This document shows positions 51,707-60,304 of a stretch of 64,000 nucleotides of DNA, one piece after another. The notes beneath the pieces were generated by a model. The model made no database searches and was not told where the DNA came from. It worked only from the letters and a program-made list of their open reading frames with translations. Origin of the DNA: Pseudoalteromonas sp. CO133X (lineage in GTDB: Bacteria > Pseudomonadota > Gammaproteobacteria > Enterobacterales > Alteromonadaceae). Both the position numbers and the translations under genes were made by a program. The stretch's first letter is position 1. The number at the start of each line of letters is the position of its first letter. The stretch spans positions 186,001-250,000 of the forward strand of contig SGPE01000030.1 in NCBI GenBank assembly GCA_004208945.1. Direction: 5' to 3'.

Positions 51707-54700
51707 TTAAAGTGTGCAACTCACTGTCCAGTCAGCTGTTGTGCCTGGCTCTGCGCTTGTCCACCACTTTGCTTCGTAAACCACATTGTTGTGATTCATA
51801 AGATCGCCGCCTAGAGCATGAGTTGGGTTACCTGCCCAATCCGTTTGCGGCCAGTTTGGATAAACAGGGATACTTGTTACATCAACACCTTCACATGTCG
51901 CACCATTTCCACCAGTGTTACCGCCTGTGTCACTGCCTGAATTTGGCGTGCCAGGAACGGCATCTGGTAGCATTGGGTACTCATATTTGAACGCGTATGT
52001 TTTACCGCCCTTTTCAATCGTGAAGTTGCTTGGGCCAGTAATTGGCATGTAATACATCACTTGGGCATTTACGGTTTGGCCTGTATTAAAGGCTTTTTCG
52101 ATACCGCCCCACTCATTTGTAAGCGTGATAGAAAAACGATGGAACTCATTTTCATAGCCACCAATGTTATTACCAGCTGCATTCGAGCCATTCACATCCA
52201 CAGCCATACCCAGTTTTTCTTGAGCATTCCAATTTGATTTGAAAATAGCTGATGTAGATACAGGTACATCAAAACTGATTTTCGCACCGCTTAAATCAAT
52301 ATTTGAATTGTTGGTGAATGAGAATGTAGGCGAAATTGGGTAGTTATCATCACCAATTGGGAAGTCTTTCACTGTAAAGCTGACATCAACCGCTTCACTC
52401 GGTACAGTGAAATTAACGTTACCTTGATGCGTGTCATACGCAACACCACTTTGATTAAACTTATTGTAAGCAAGTGTTGTTAGGCTTGAACCCATGAAGT
52501 ACTCACCTTTTGCTGAGTCATAATCAAAGTCACCAGCAAGCTCCCAGAACATGATGCCACCAAGGCCGTTGTTGATAACGTAATCAACTTTGGTTGCCAT
52601 TGATTGCTCATCTTCGATTGATAAGAATACTTTTTTATCTGCATTCCATAACCATGGAGCCACAGCCACATTGTCGTAATGACGTGTATAAGTGCCTGTT
52701 AATACATCATTTGGATCAGTACTTGGTGTTAAACCATAGATTTCAAGATAAGACGGGTTAATACCGTTTTCTAAGTTTTTAGCATGCCATAGTGGGTTTG
52801 AGCCAGCAGGCATTTCTTCACCAGCGTCATTTTTATCATGCCACAGGTTATCGATACCTAATGCTCCGTTACCACATTTGTTCTTCTCACCAACGCCTGT
52901 TCCTTTAGCACATTTAGATTGGTCAGGCAGTGCAGCTTGTCCCCATAATCCATTTGTACCGCCAGATACATCTTTGAAACCACGGGTATAATACGGAATA
53001 CCAATGTTGATACGACCCGCAGATACTGCACCGCGGAAATAACGTACAGCCCAATCTGTATTTAAGTAACCAATACCTTCAAATTCTGCCGTTGTATACA
53101 CCCCCCATTGCGCAAGCTCTGAATCAAGGCCTGTATCAAACAATGCAGCATTGTGACCCACGTGCGAGTTCCATGCACCGTGTAAGTCGTAAGACATAAT
53201 GTTCACATAATCTAGGTACTTAACACTTTGGAAAGTTTCCATACCACGTAACAAGTAGCCTGAAGATGGAGAAGCAATTGTTAGTAAGTAATGTTTACCC
53301 GCTTTTTGGCCGGCAATATCAAGTTCTTCACGAAGTTTTTCCATAAGAACACGGTACGATGCATTTAAACCCGCACGGCGTGCATTCGAAATTGGGAAAT
53401 CATCCGGATGACCTGAGTCATTCATTGATGAAGGGTATTCATAATCAATATCAACCCCGTCAAACCCATATTTTTCGATGAACTCAACTGCACTTTTCGC
53501 GAAAGCGTTAATACCAGCTTGGTTTATTGAACCATCAGCATTCGTTGTCATAGTGTAAAAACCACCACTATTAACACGTGTGCCATCAGCACCAAAGTAG
53601 CCACCTGTTTCGGCCCAACCACCAACAGAAATCAATGTTTTTACATCTGGGTGTTGTTTCTTAAACTTGTTGAGAAGATTAAAGTGACCTGAGTAACTAA
53701 AGCTTGGATCCATCTCTGCACCGGACACACCAGGCCAAGTCATGTTAGTGGCAGGGTTACCAGGCGCATTAGGGTCGCCAATTGATACCTTGTTGTTAGC
53801 ATCAACATGAGCAAATGCATAGTTAATGTGCGTGATCTTATCCCATGGAATATCGTTTACTAAGTAACTAGGTTGACCATTTGCACCATTTCGCCAGCTT
53901 GTGAAGTAGCCAATAACACGGCGTGGGTGATCTGCGCCCATTTTTTCACGACCATTTGCATCATACACAGTACAATACGGCGTATTTACGCCTGGAGTTT
54001 GATATAAGCCTTGTGGTTTACAATCTGCACCAGGTGGAGTTGCTTCAACAACATTAACAACTTTAGTTGCTGTGCCAGTCGCACCTTCGTTATCGGTGAC
54101 CGTTAACATGAAAGTAACTTGACCTAAAGCGGTAGCCTGCCATGTGTAGCTTGAAGATGCAGTATTAGCTTGGTGAACAGCGGTGCCATTTTCAGACAAA
54201 CTAAGTCCTGTTACTTGGCCATCACTGTCTGAGCCAGATAGTGCAAACACAAGCTGTGAGCCAACGGTAATTTCATTGGGTACAGCACTAAATTCAATGC
54301 TGGCTGTGGGTGCTTGATTTGTTGGGTCCACAACATCCGACACACTCACCGTGTTAGCTACGGCAGCCGATGCTAAACCTAAATCGTCCGTTGCAACAGC
54401 ACTTATAACATGGCTACCAGCAACCGCTTGCCAGTTAGTTGAATACGGTGGTGCACTAACAACAGCAACCGAAACATTATCAACAAAAAACTCAACACTG
54501 GCGACATTGCCATCGACATCGCTCGCCTGCGCACCAATGACAACGCTGTCACCACTATTAAATAAAGAACCATCAGCAGGTGTTAAGCTAGTGACTTGAG
54601 GAGCTTGGTTATCAGTGACAACGCTGTCACAAGCTCCCAAAAAACGCCACTCTTGATCTGTGCCAGAATTCTCCACGGGGTTTGACTGTGTCCACCACTT

Positions 54701-54874
54701 GGCTTCATAGGCATTATTATTCGCCTGAACTTGGCTACCGCCAACGTGCGTTTGTCCTTGTTGCCATACTTCAAGATTACTGCAATCAACTGCAGCTTGT
54801 GCTGTAAAGCCATATAATCCAAGTGACATTGCACTTAGCTTAAAGGCATTTTTTATAAATTGATGTGAGCTCAT
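51707..54874 (-). CDS. Secreted GH18 chitinase with N- and C-terminal chitin-binding modules
   Basis: The 1055-residue protein has a signal peptide (cut near 'GFTAQA'), an N-terminal CBM5/12 (about 28-82, 'AKWWTQSN'), two Ig/PKD domains (about 88-180 and 188-275), and a GH18 barrel (about 318-790) with 'DGVDIDYEY' and catalytic E479. A beta domain (about 815-970) and a last CBM5/12 ('EAKWWTSAEPG') follow. The length and domain order resemble the Vibrio ChiA-1-type enzyme of about 1050 residues. It is the first gene of the operon; GGAGGGAGCG precedes its ATG. The ligand-sensing regulator of the operon is not in the window. Confidence 0.95.
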   Translation of the reverse strand: MSSHQFIKNAFKLSAMSLGLYGFTAQAAVDCSNLEVWQQGQTHVGGSQVQANNNAYEAKWWTQSNPVENSGTDQEWRFLGACDSVVTDNQAPQVTSLTPADGSLFNSGDSVVIGAQASDVDGNVASVEFFVDNVSVAVVSAPPYSTNWQAVAGSHVISAVATDDLGLASAAVANTVSVSDVVDPTNQAPTASIEFSAVPNEITVGSQLVFALSGSDSDGQVTGLSLSENGTAVHQANTASSSYTWQATALGQVTFMLTVTDNEGATGTATKVVNVVEATPPGADCKPQGLYQTPGVNTPYCTVYDANGREKMGADHPRRVIGYFTSWRNGANGQPSYLVNDIPWDKITHINYAFAHVDANNKVSIGDPNAPGNPATNMTWPGVSGAEMDPSFSYSGHFNLLNKFKKQHPDVKTLISVGGWAETGGYFGADGTRVNSGGFYTMTTNADGSINQAGINAFAKSAVEFIEKYGFDGVDIDYEYPSSMNDSGHPDDFPISNARRAGLNASYRVLMEKLREELDIAGQKAGKHYLLTIASPSSGYLLRGMETFQSVKYLDYVNIMSYDLHGAWNSHVGHNAALFDTGLDSELAQWGVYTTAEFEGIGYLNTDWAVRYFRGAVSAGRINIGIPYYTRGFKDVSGGTNGLWGQAALPDQSKCAKGTGVGEKNKCGNGALGIDNLWHDKNDAGEEMPAGSNPLWHAKNLENGINPSYLEIYGLTPSTDPNDVLTGTYTRHYDNVAVAPWLWNADKKVFLSIEDEQSMATKVDYVINNGLGGIMFWELAGDFDYDSAKGEYFMGSSLTTLAYNKFNQSGVAYDTHQGNVNFTVPSEAVDVSFTVKDFPIGDDNYPISPTFSFTNNSNIDLSGAKISFDVPVSTSAIFKSNWNAQEKLGMAVDVNGSNAAGNNIGGYENEFHRFSITLTNEWGGIEKAFNTGQTVNAQVMYYMPITGPSNFTIEKGGKTYAFKYEYPMLPDAVPGTPNSGSDTGGNTGGNGATCEGVDVTSIPVYPNWPQTDWAGNPTHALGGDLMNHNNVVYEAKWWTSAEPGTTADWTVSCTL

Positions 54875-55301
54875 TCGCTCCCTCCGCCCAAGGTTGTTAT
54901 AACATTTATTTTACATTTCCAACTTAAAAGTAACACAAAAAACAAATGGGTCAACCTTAAAATTACCGATAAAAGGTAAAAATCAAATCCTTTTGGGCGT
55001 AAAATGCTTAGTTACAAACCAAAAAGAATGAATCCATTTACTCTTAATGAAACCGAGGGAGGATTCTACAACTAAAAAGTGAACACAAAGTTAACAGCAA
55101 ATTAACCTTGCTAACTATGATTAACACAGGGTTTTTGAATTAAAGGCAGGGAGAAACGGGTTACAATGGCAAATAAAATACGTTTCTTATTTGGGTATAT
55201 AACGAATAATCTAGTTTTTAGAAAAAAATGTATAAAAATTTTGTGTGTTTTTTGTTCTTCTCTGTTCACTTTTCAGCTTAGAAGCAAATTTGAGGTATAA
55301 A
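54875..55301. other. Upstream region of the chitin operon
   Basis: About 430 bp without a gene. It must contain the minus-strand promoter of the chitinase-LPMO-chitinase operon. A minus-strand TTGACC (54954-54949) could be a -35 box, but no good -10 was found at 17 bp, as expected for an activator-dependent promoter. Nothing else is recognised. Confidence 0.5.
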
Positions 55302-55328
55302 AAAAGCAAACTTTGCCAGTTTGCTTTT
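55302..55328 (-). terminator. Rho-independent terminator downstream of arfA
   Basis: AAAAGCAAAC (55302-55311), loop TTTGCCA, GTTTGCTTTT (55319-55328). On the minus strand the stem runs into at least seven T residues. It lies about 33 bp past the arfA stop. Confidence 0.8.
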
Positions 55329-55338
55329 CTGTAAAAAT

Positions 55339-55380
55339 CCTATTTGATCACAACTAAAATCTAAGCAGCGATTAAATAGG
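55339..55380 (-). promoter_or_regulatory. Hairpin spanning the 3' end of arfA, stop codon in the loop
   Basis: CCTATTTGATC (55339-55349) and GATTAAATAGG (55370-55380) pair over 7 bp, one mismatch, and 3 bp. The arfA stop codon (55361-55363) lies in the 20-base loop. On the transcript the 5' arm is coding and the 3' arm is followed by ATTTTT. In E. coli arfA a hairpin in the coding end causes cleavage or termination before the stop, making the mRNA non-stop; this hairpin could do the same. Confidence 0.55.
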
Positions 55381-55549
55381 ACTCTCGCCCTGCATGTTTT
55401 GCCTTACGTTGGTAAGCGCCTTTACCTTTTTTAGCTTTTTCTACCTTTGATTTAAATAATTTTGAAGTGACCAATGCCGCATAGACATTGTCATTAATAA
55501 CACCGCGACCAGTATCAACTTGGCTTTGGTTATGTTTCTTTTTGCTCAT
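55361..55549 (-). CDS. arfA: Alternative ribosome-rescue factor A
   Basis: The 62-residue basic protein matches ArfA: 'DNVYAALVTSKLFKSKVEKA' followed by 'KKGKGAYQRKAKH', the conserved KGKGSYxRK-type sequence. ArfA recruits RF2 to release peptides from ribosomes stalled on non-stop mRNA when tmRNA is insufficient. The E. coli protein is 72 residues as encoded but works in a shortened form of about 55; this one ends at 62. A hairpin overlapping its last codons may link its production to failure of trans-translation, as in E. coli. Confidence 0.85.
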   Translation of the reverse strand: MSKKKHNQSQVDTGRGVINDNVYAALVTSKLFKSKVEKAKKGKGAYQRKAKHAGRESYLIAA

Positions 55550-55797
55550 TTATTGCTCCTATTTAAAGTGCCGCGATTATATACACGGTTTAAAGCTACG
55601 CAAGTGGTTTTAAAAAATTTCTGTTTTATTCACTGCTTTAACGAACTTGAGGATGATTTTTTATTTTTCAACCCATCTATTGTTTTCTTGTCCAATCAAA
55701 ACTACCAGTAGTGACAATCATGACACATTTGTACAATATTCATACAGATGTAAAGTGATAATCTTCATTTCTAAATTAATTTTCTAAGGAGGGAGTA

Positions 55798-56043
55798 ATG
55801 GAGTTTGAATGGGATGACCCTCTCAGACAAGAAAGAAGGGATATCAGAAACAATTATGGAGAACCTCGCTACCAGACAATAGGAAAGGGCCCTGTTGGGA
55901 TATTATTTGTCGTTTATACTGTTAGAGTTTACGAGTTAGGTAAGCCTATAAATAGGCTTATTTCTGTTCGTAGGGCTAACAAAAAAGAAATTTTACAATA
56001 TGAATCAAGAACATTTGCAAGAGGACTTCAAAATGAGCGATAA
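55798..56043 (+). CDS. brnT: BrnT-family toxin, internally shortened
   Basis: The 81-residue protein begins 'MEFEWDDPLR' and ends with BrnT-like 'RLISVRRANKKEILQYE'; the middle 'RYQTIGKGPVGILFVVYTV' also matches the BrnT fold. The family's usual helix after 'F(E/D)WD', with its N-x5-KHGVSFEEA sequence, is missing (about 20-25 residues), while the frame continues. AAGGAGG precedes the ATG with ideal spacing, so the start is real. The toxin is an RNase; this copy may be inactive. It overlaps the antitoxin gene by 11 bp. Confidence 0.75.
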   Translation: MEFEWDDPLRQERRDIRNNYGEPRYQTIGKGPVGILFVVYTVRVYELGKPINRLISVRRANKKEILQYESRTFARGLQNER

Positions 56044-56212
56044 CATAACGCGATTGTCGTTAAATCAAATTAGGAAATTGAGAAGCTTATCTAATTCAAA
56101 GAAATTTAACGATACAAGTGAAGAAGATATTCAAAAACAAATAGCTGATGATCCAGATCTTTATGAGCTAACGGATGAAGAATTAGCAGAGTTTAACTTA
56201 TCAAGGAAATAA
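56033..56212 (+). CDS. brnA: BrnA-like antitoxin
   Basis: A 59-residue protein starting 'MSDNITRLSLNQIRKLRSLS', the N-terminal pattern of BrnA, and continuing 'TSEEDIQKQIADDPDLYELTDEEL', which matches BrnA's 'D-I-x-x-A-I-A-D-D-P' segment. The C-terminal DNA-binding ribbon-helix-helix of full BrnA looks shortened. The ATG at 56033 (after GAGGAC) is preferred over 56000. The order toxin-antitoxin with overlap is normal for brnTA. Confidence 0.72.
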   Translation: MSDNITRLSLNQIRKLRSLSNSKKFNDTSEEDIQKQIADDPDLYELTDEELAEFNLSRK

Positions 56213-56213
56213 A

Positions 56214-56347
56214 ATGAAAAAACAATCAGGAAAAGTAAGGTTATCTCTTAAAGAATTAAAAAAATGAAAGGAAAATCTAATATAGTTAAGCTTCTCAGTG
56301 AACAGCAAAAAGAACGTGAAAAAGTTGATGTTAATAAACCAAATTAA
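56214..56347 (+). other. Two overlapping tiny reading frames similar to the antitoxin N-terminus
   Basis: 56214-56267 encodes 'MKKQSGKVRLSLKELKK' and, via an ATGA overlap, 56264-56347 encodes 'MKGKSNIVKLLSEQQKEREK' and a short tail. Both are lysine-rich. The first resembles the BrnA start ('ITRLSLNQIRKL'), which is VRLSLKELKK-like. They may be decayed duplications of the antitoxin start or leader peptides; coding status is uncertain. Confidence 0.35.
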
Positions 56348-56367
56348 TAGTGCTACTTAAAGTAACC

Positions 56368-56841
56368 TCAAAGTTTTGCGGCTAGCCGATTAGGGTAAAG
56401 AAAGTTTTGACAATCAATGCTTTGAATACGACTGATATCTTTATGTAGTGGGTTTATTAAAAAGTTATATTCGTCTGGACATAAACTGGAGGGAACTTGA
56501 AGCACCGCGGCCTCCATCGAAGCAAGCCAATTAGAGCCTAACGCCTGAGTATCAGCAATATAAGGGTGATCATCCCATGCTTTTGGCAGCTCTGAAGCAA
56601 CTAACCTGATAACTTTTAGGTCATCGGGTATTTGAATCGTTGTGATACTCAGGTTTTTACTTAAAATATCCGTTGTGTCATTCACTAAACGTTCAAGCAT
56701 TGCCAGTGATCGTGAGCTGGCGGTATACACAATTGGCTTACCAACAAAATGCCACCGTCCCTGCGCATACAAGCCACCTAATCCAGATAACGCGTTAGTT
56801 AGGTCGTTATGTACTTTAGGTGCGATCCGATAACAAATCAT
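56368..56841 (-). CDS. RES-domain toxin
   Basis: The 157-residue protein has the RES-domain landmarks: 'YRIAP' at the start, 'GRWHFVGKPIVYTASSRSLAMLE' shown here in parts as G-R-W-H and Y-T-A-S, 'NWLASMEAAVLQVPSSL' and 'DEYNFLINPLHKD'. RES toxins degrade NAD+ and stop growth. It is translated after the Xre/ParS-like antitoxin, overlapping by one base (TAATG), the usual RES-Xre order. The basic R, E and S residues of the name can all be found. Confidence 0.88.
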   Translation of the reverse strand: MICYRIAPKVHNDLTNALSGLGGLYAQGRWHFVGKPIVYTASSRSLAMLERLVNDTTDILSKNLSITTIQIPDDLKVIRLVASELPKAWDDHPYIADTQALGSNWLASMEAAVLQVPSSLCPDEYNFLINPLHKDISRIQSIDCQNFLYPNRLAAKL

Positions 56842-57275
56842 TAAGCAGTAAACCCATACTCAAGCCCTAAAATAACACGCTTAATCAGCGCTCGACCGCG
56901 AATGGTATGAATCACCGATTTCGGCTCTTGATTAGCAAACTGAATGTTAGGAGTACTAAGCCATTCATTCCATCGTTTAACATCACCAAAATAGGCTATA
57001 CCTTGTGAAGAAATACGTGCAACCTCTAAGGCGTTTTCACTTAGCTTAGCATTAAGGCGTTTTCTGTCTTTGCTATAACGCTCAAGAGTACGCGTCGTTG
57101 TGCCTATTGAAGTCGCTAGAATATTAGCATCCCAATTTAGCTCTTTACCAAGAGATTTAATAGCACTGACTGTCACCCCCTGCGTGGCAACATTGATTTC
57201 ATCTATTGTATTAGAGTGAACGGTCACTCTGCCATCGGTAACAACACCTAGGTAATCTGTTTCAATCACATTCAT
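56841..57275 (-). CDS. Xre/MbcA/ParS-like antitoxin (DUF2384)
   Basis: The 144-residue protein has an N-terminal Xre-type HTH-like region (about residues 30-80, 'GTTTRTLERYSKDRKRL') and a C-terminal MbcA/ParS toxin-binding domain ('FGDVKRWNEWLSTPNIQF', 'HTIRGRALIKRVILGLEYG'). It neutralises the RES toxin encoded next. A well-formed palindromic operator overlies its promoter (57295-57338), so autoregulation is expected. Confidence 0.88.
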   Translation of the reverse strand: MNVIETDYLGVVTDGRVTVHSNTIDEINVATQGVTVSAIKSLGKELNWDANILATSIGTTTRTLERYSKDRKRLNAKLSENALEVARISSQGIAYFGDVKRWNEWLSTPNIQFANQEPKSVIHTIRGRALIKRVILGLEYGFTA

Positions 57276-57294
57276 ATTTCACCTCGCCGAAAAT

Positions 57295-57338
57295 CGACAT
57301 CTGTCATTCATTATAGTGACACTTGTCGTTTTTTACAA
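57295..57338 (-). promoter_or_regulatory. RES/Xre promoter with palindromic operator
   Basis: CGACATCTGTCA (57295-57306) and TGACACTTGTCG (57317-57328) form a 12-bp inverted repeat with 10 matches around a 10-bp centre. That centre holds the minus-strand -10 TATAAT (57315-57310); TTGTAA (57338-57333) is the -35, 17 bp away. This is the arrangement expected for autorepression by the antitoxin. Confidence 0.72.
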
Positions 57339-57418
57339 TTATCATTGTGCAACCTTTCCTTATTACGTTTTGTAAAAGTGCATGGTGCAGCTTTTGCATC
57401 TGTTTAGATTTAGGAATG

Positions 57419-57444
57419 AAAATAGCGCCAAATGGCGCTATTTT
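57419..57444. terminator. Terminator hairpin between the antitoxin promoter and the TonB receptor end
   Basis: AAAATAGCGCC (57419-57429), loop AAAT, GGCGCTATTTT (57434-57444), a perfect 11-bp stem with U-tails of four on both sides. It lies 28 bp past the stop of the minus-strand TonB receptor gene. Confidence 0.85.
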
Positions 57445-57471
57445 AAGTTTTAAAATTGCAGCTTGATTGCG

Positions 57472-60012
57472 TTAAAAGCTAAAGCTCAGTTTTGCGTAAT
57501 AAGTCATGCCATCAAAACCATAAGGTAAAGCACGAACAGGATACTTAAAAGCTTTATTAGTAATAAAATCAAGCACCTCGTCTTCACCTAACTCATCAGG
57601 TGTTACATCAAAAATATTATCAATACCTGCCGATAGCATCAGTTCATCGGTCAATTGATAGCCAACATTAACATCAACTAATACAGCTGATTCAACAGTG
57701 CTGGTATCTTTGAACTTGCCTGTTGGCGATAGCTCATCAGGTAGACCTATGTGATCATTACCAAAGTATTTAACATCCGTTTCGCCGTAATAATTGAAAC
57801 GCACCATGCTATTGAAATCACCGCGATCATACTCAAAAGTAAGTGTTGCGCGCTCACCCGGTTGTCCATCAGTTAAAAAGCTACGTTGTAAGTTATCAAG
57901 AGCAACTGAATCAGGGATCCCTTCTGGCGCATTAACATCATCAATTTCTGTGTCATTTAAATTACCTGCAAAAGTCGCAGAGAAGTTACCTTCGTACAAA
58001 TCAGTGCGGTAAGAGGCAATAATATCCACCCCTTTGGTCGTTGAATCAACAGAGTTTGAGAAGTAATTAGCTTGCTGAGCACCCGTTGCATTTAGCGCAG
58101 CGACAGCTTCTGGACTAAACGCCACATCATTTGCCGACATCAAGCTGCCTAACGTAATGCGGTCTTTAATTTCAACATGATAGAAATCAACCGTTAACGA
58201 TAATTCACTACTTACGTTATATACAAAGCCTGCACTTAAATTTTCAGAGCTTTCAAGACCTAAATTATCCACGCCGAGTGCTGAAGGGAAATCAGACCCC
58301 GCCGTTGCAGTGAACGATTGTAACAACACACCACCAGCACCTAGGTTAGTGGTGTAGGCAGTGTATGCACTTTGTTGTAATGATGGTGCTCTAAACCCTG
58401 ATGAAATCGCTCCACGAACGGCAAAGTCGTCTGTAATTTCATATCGAGTTGCCAGCTTACCAATGATATCATCACCTGCATCAGAGAAGTCTTCATAACG
58501 AAGTGCGGTACTGACTTGCCACGCATCGGTAATTAAGGTTTCAGCATTTACATAAAAAGCGTAGCTGTGGCGGCTTTCTTTGTTTGACGCTTCTGGACGT
58601 AAACCGTTATAAGCTTGAAAACCACACTCAGCAAATACCCCCTCATCATTGACCGCAGGATATGAAGTATCGGTGTTCGCTAAGCCGCATGCGTATGAGG
58701 CTGCTTCGCCAGGCACTATTTGATAATTCTCTTTTCGGTATTCAGCACCTACCGATACATAAACAGGCTCACTACGACCAATATCTAAAATACCGTTTAA
58801 ATCGGCATTAACGGTGGTTTGATCAAATCTAAAACCACCAGAATAACCACCTGTTGGGCCCGCATTTGCGGCAATATCTGCATCACTTGCATCGGGGTTA
58901 TTCGCTACATACTCAGCAGCATAAGAAGCATTTATGGTATTTTTTGACGTAAAGTCATAGCTATTTTCACCATACACAGCTGATAGGTCATAGCTCCAAT
59001 CTGTATTCAGCTCACCACGGAACCCTAAGGCTACCGAGATATCTTCAGCTTCATTATCAATACGTGGCAAAAAGCCATCACTGTATACTTGCACTACATT
59101 TTTGGCGGCTTCGTTGTAATTACGGTAAAAACCATTGCCTAATGCAGTTCTATTTGAATAACCGCCAAATGAATACAGCTCAATATCGCCTAGCGGCAAA
59201 GCCATATTATAGAATAACGATGTAAATTCGCTGTCAGCATTACCTTGTCCCCAACGTACATCATCAGATAAAGCCCCTGCTGGCTCGCCTAAAGCTCCCC
59301 CTGTGTCTCGCTGTGCTCGGTTAGTGCCGTCAGCATCTCGATATTCGGCTGAAAAGTTAATAAAACCCCCTTCGTCGCCTAAATCAAAACCACGATTTAA
59401 ACCAATCGATATTGTATCGCCGTCGCCTTCGCCTGTACTTCCTGCTTGCACATACCCTGTAGTTATCCCCGTCGAATCATTTAGCGATAAGTTGATAACC
59501 CCTGCAATAGCATCTGATCCATACTGTGCAGCAGCACCATCTCGAAGTACCTCAACCCCTTTTAGGGCTGTCAGTGGAATCGCATTCATATCAGTACCAG
59601 CGGCACCCGCGCCGACAGTACCATTTAAACCAAAAATAGACTGATTATGACGGCGTTTGCCGTTTATAAGCACAAGCGTTTGATCTGGTTGCAAACCACG
59701 CAATGTAGCCGGCCTAAATAAGTCTGATCCGTCAGACACCTGAGTACGAGAAAAGTTAAAAGATGGTGCGGTTGCTTGTAAGCTTTGACCAAGCTCAGTG
59801 AAGCCCCCTTTGTTTAATGTATCAGCATCAATTAAATCAATCGGAGATGAAGACTCTGTAGCAGTCCGATTAGCCACTCGCGAACCAAGCACTGATATTT
59901 GCTCTATATTTTTATCGGCTTTTGTACCCTGTGCTTCTTGAGCCTGCGTAGAAGTCGCGGTCAGCGCTAAACTCACCGCTACGGCAAGTAAGTTAAAAGA
60001 ATGTGTTGTCAT
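57472..60012 (-). CDS. TonB-dependent outer-membrane receptor
   Basis: The 846-residue protein has a signal peptide (cut near 'STQAQEAQ'), a plug domain with 'IEQISVLGSRVANRTATES', 'RPATLRGLQPDQTLVLINGK' and 'EVLRDGAAAQYGSDAIAGVI', and a beta-barrel ending in 'YYAKLSFSF' with a terminal Phe. It resembles the large Alteromonadales receptor group rather than a classic siderophore receptor. The ligand is unknown. No partner transporter gene lies beside it. Its transcript ends at the 57419 hairpin. Confidence 0.92.
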   Translation of the reverse strand: MTTHSFNLLAVAVSLALTATSTQAQEAQGTKADKNIEQISVLGSRVANRTATESSSPIDLIDADTLNKGGFTELGQSLQATAPSFNFSRTQVSDGSDLFRPATLRGLQPDQTLVLINGKRRHNQSIFGLNGTVGAGAAGTDMNAIPLTALKGVEVLRDGAAAQYGSDAIAGVINLSLNDSTGITTGYVQAGSTGEGDGDTISIGLNRGFDLGDEGGFINFSAEYRDADGTNRAQRDTGGALGEPAGALSDDVRWGQGNADSEFTSLFYNMALPLGDIELYSFGGYSNRTALGNGFYRNYNEAAKNVVQVYSDGFLPRIDNEAEDISVALGFRGELNTDWSYDLSAVYGENSYDFTSKNTINASYAAEYVANNPDASDADIAANAGPTGGYSGGFRFDQTTVNADLNGILDIGRSEPVYVSVGAEYRKENYQIVPGEAASYACGLANTDTSYPAVNDEGVFAECGFQAYNGLRPEASNKESRHSYAFYVNAETLITDAWQVSTALRYEDFSDAGDDIIGKLATRYEITDDFAVRGAISSGFRAPSLQQSAYTAYTTNLGAGGVLLQSFTATAGSDFPSALGVDNLGLESSENLSAGFVYNVSSELSLTVDFYHVEIKDRITLGSLMSANDVAFSPEAVAALNATGAQQANYFSNSVDSTTKGVDIIASYRTDLYEGNFSATFAGNLNDTEIDDVNAPEGIPDSVALDNLQRSFLTDGQPGERATLTFEYDRGDFNSMVRFNYYGETDVKYFGNDHIGLPDELSPTGKFKDTSTVESAVLVDVNVGYQLTDELMLSAGIDNIFDVTPDELGEDEVLDFITNKAFKYPVRALPYGFDGMTYYAKLSFSF

Positions 60013-60304
60013 ATGTGTCCTGTTGATAATTTTAGGCTTGCTTTCGTTAAAGTGAGGCGCCCCTTAGAAAAACGAAAGTAACCATTAAGCACGTATAGTC
60101 GATTTTAAATCGCTGTGTTGAAAGCTAACTCAAGCCTGCGAGTTAACCTTTAAGAAACATCCTATCAACAAACCAAGCAAATGGAAGAAAAAAAAGTTAC
60201 GACTTAGGTATAAATTTTTCAAATAACAGAAATTACAAATTAGCACTGGTTAAATTTCACTAAAAACCAACACAAAAAAGGATACTAATGCAAAAAATAA
60301 ATAA

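Noticed and set aside
54926..54954. Sigma-70 promoter for the chitin operon
   Set aside because: TTGACC is present but no acceptable -10 box at 16-18 bp, so a promoter call was withheld.
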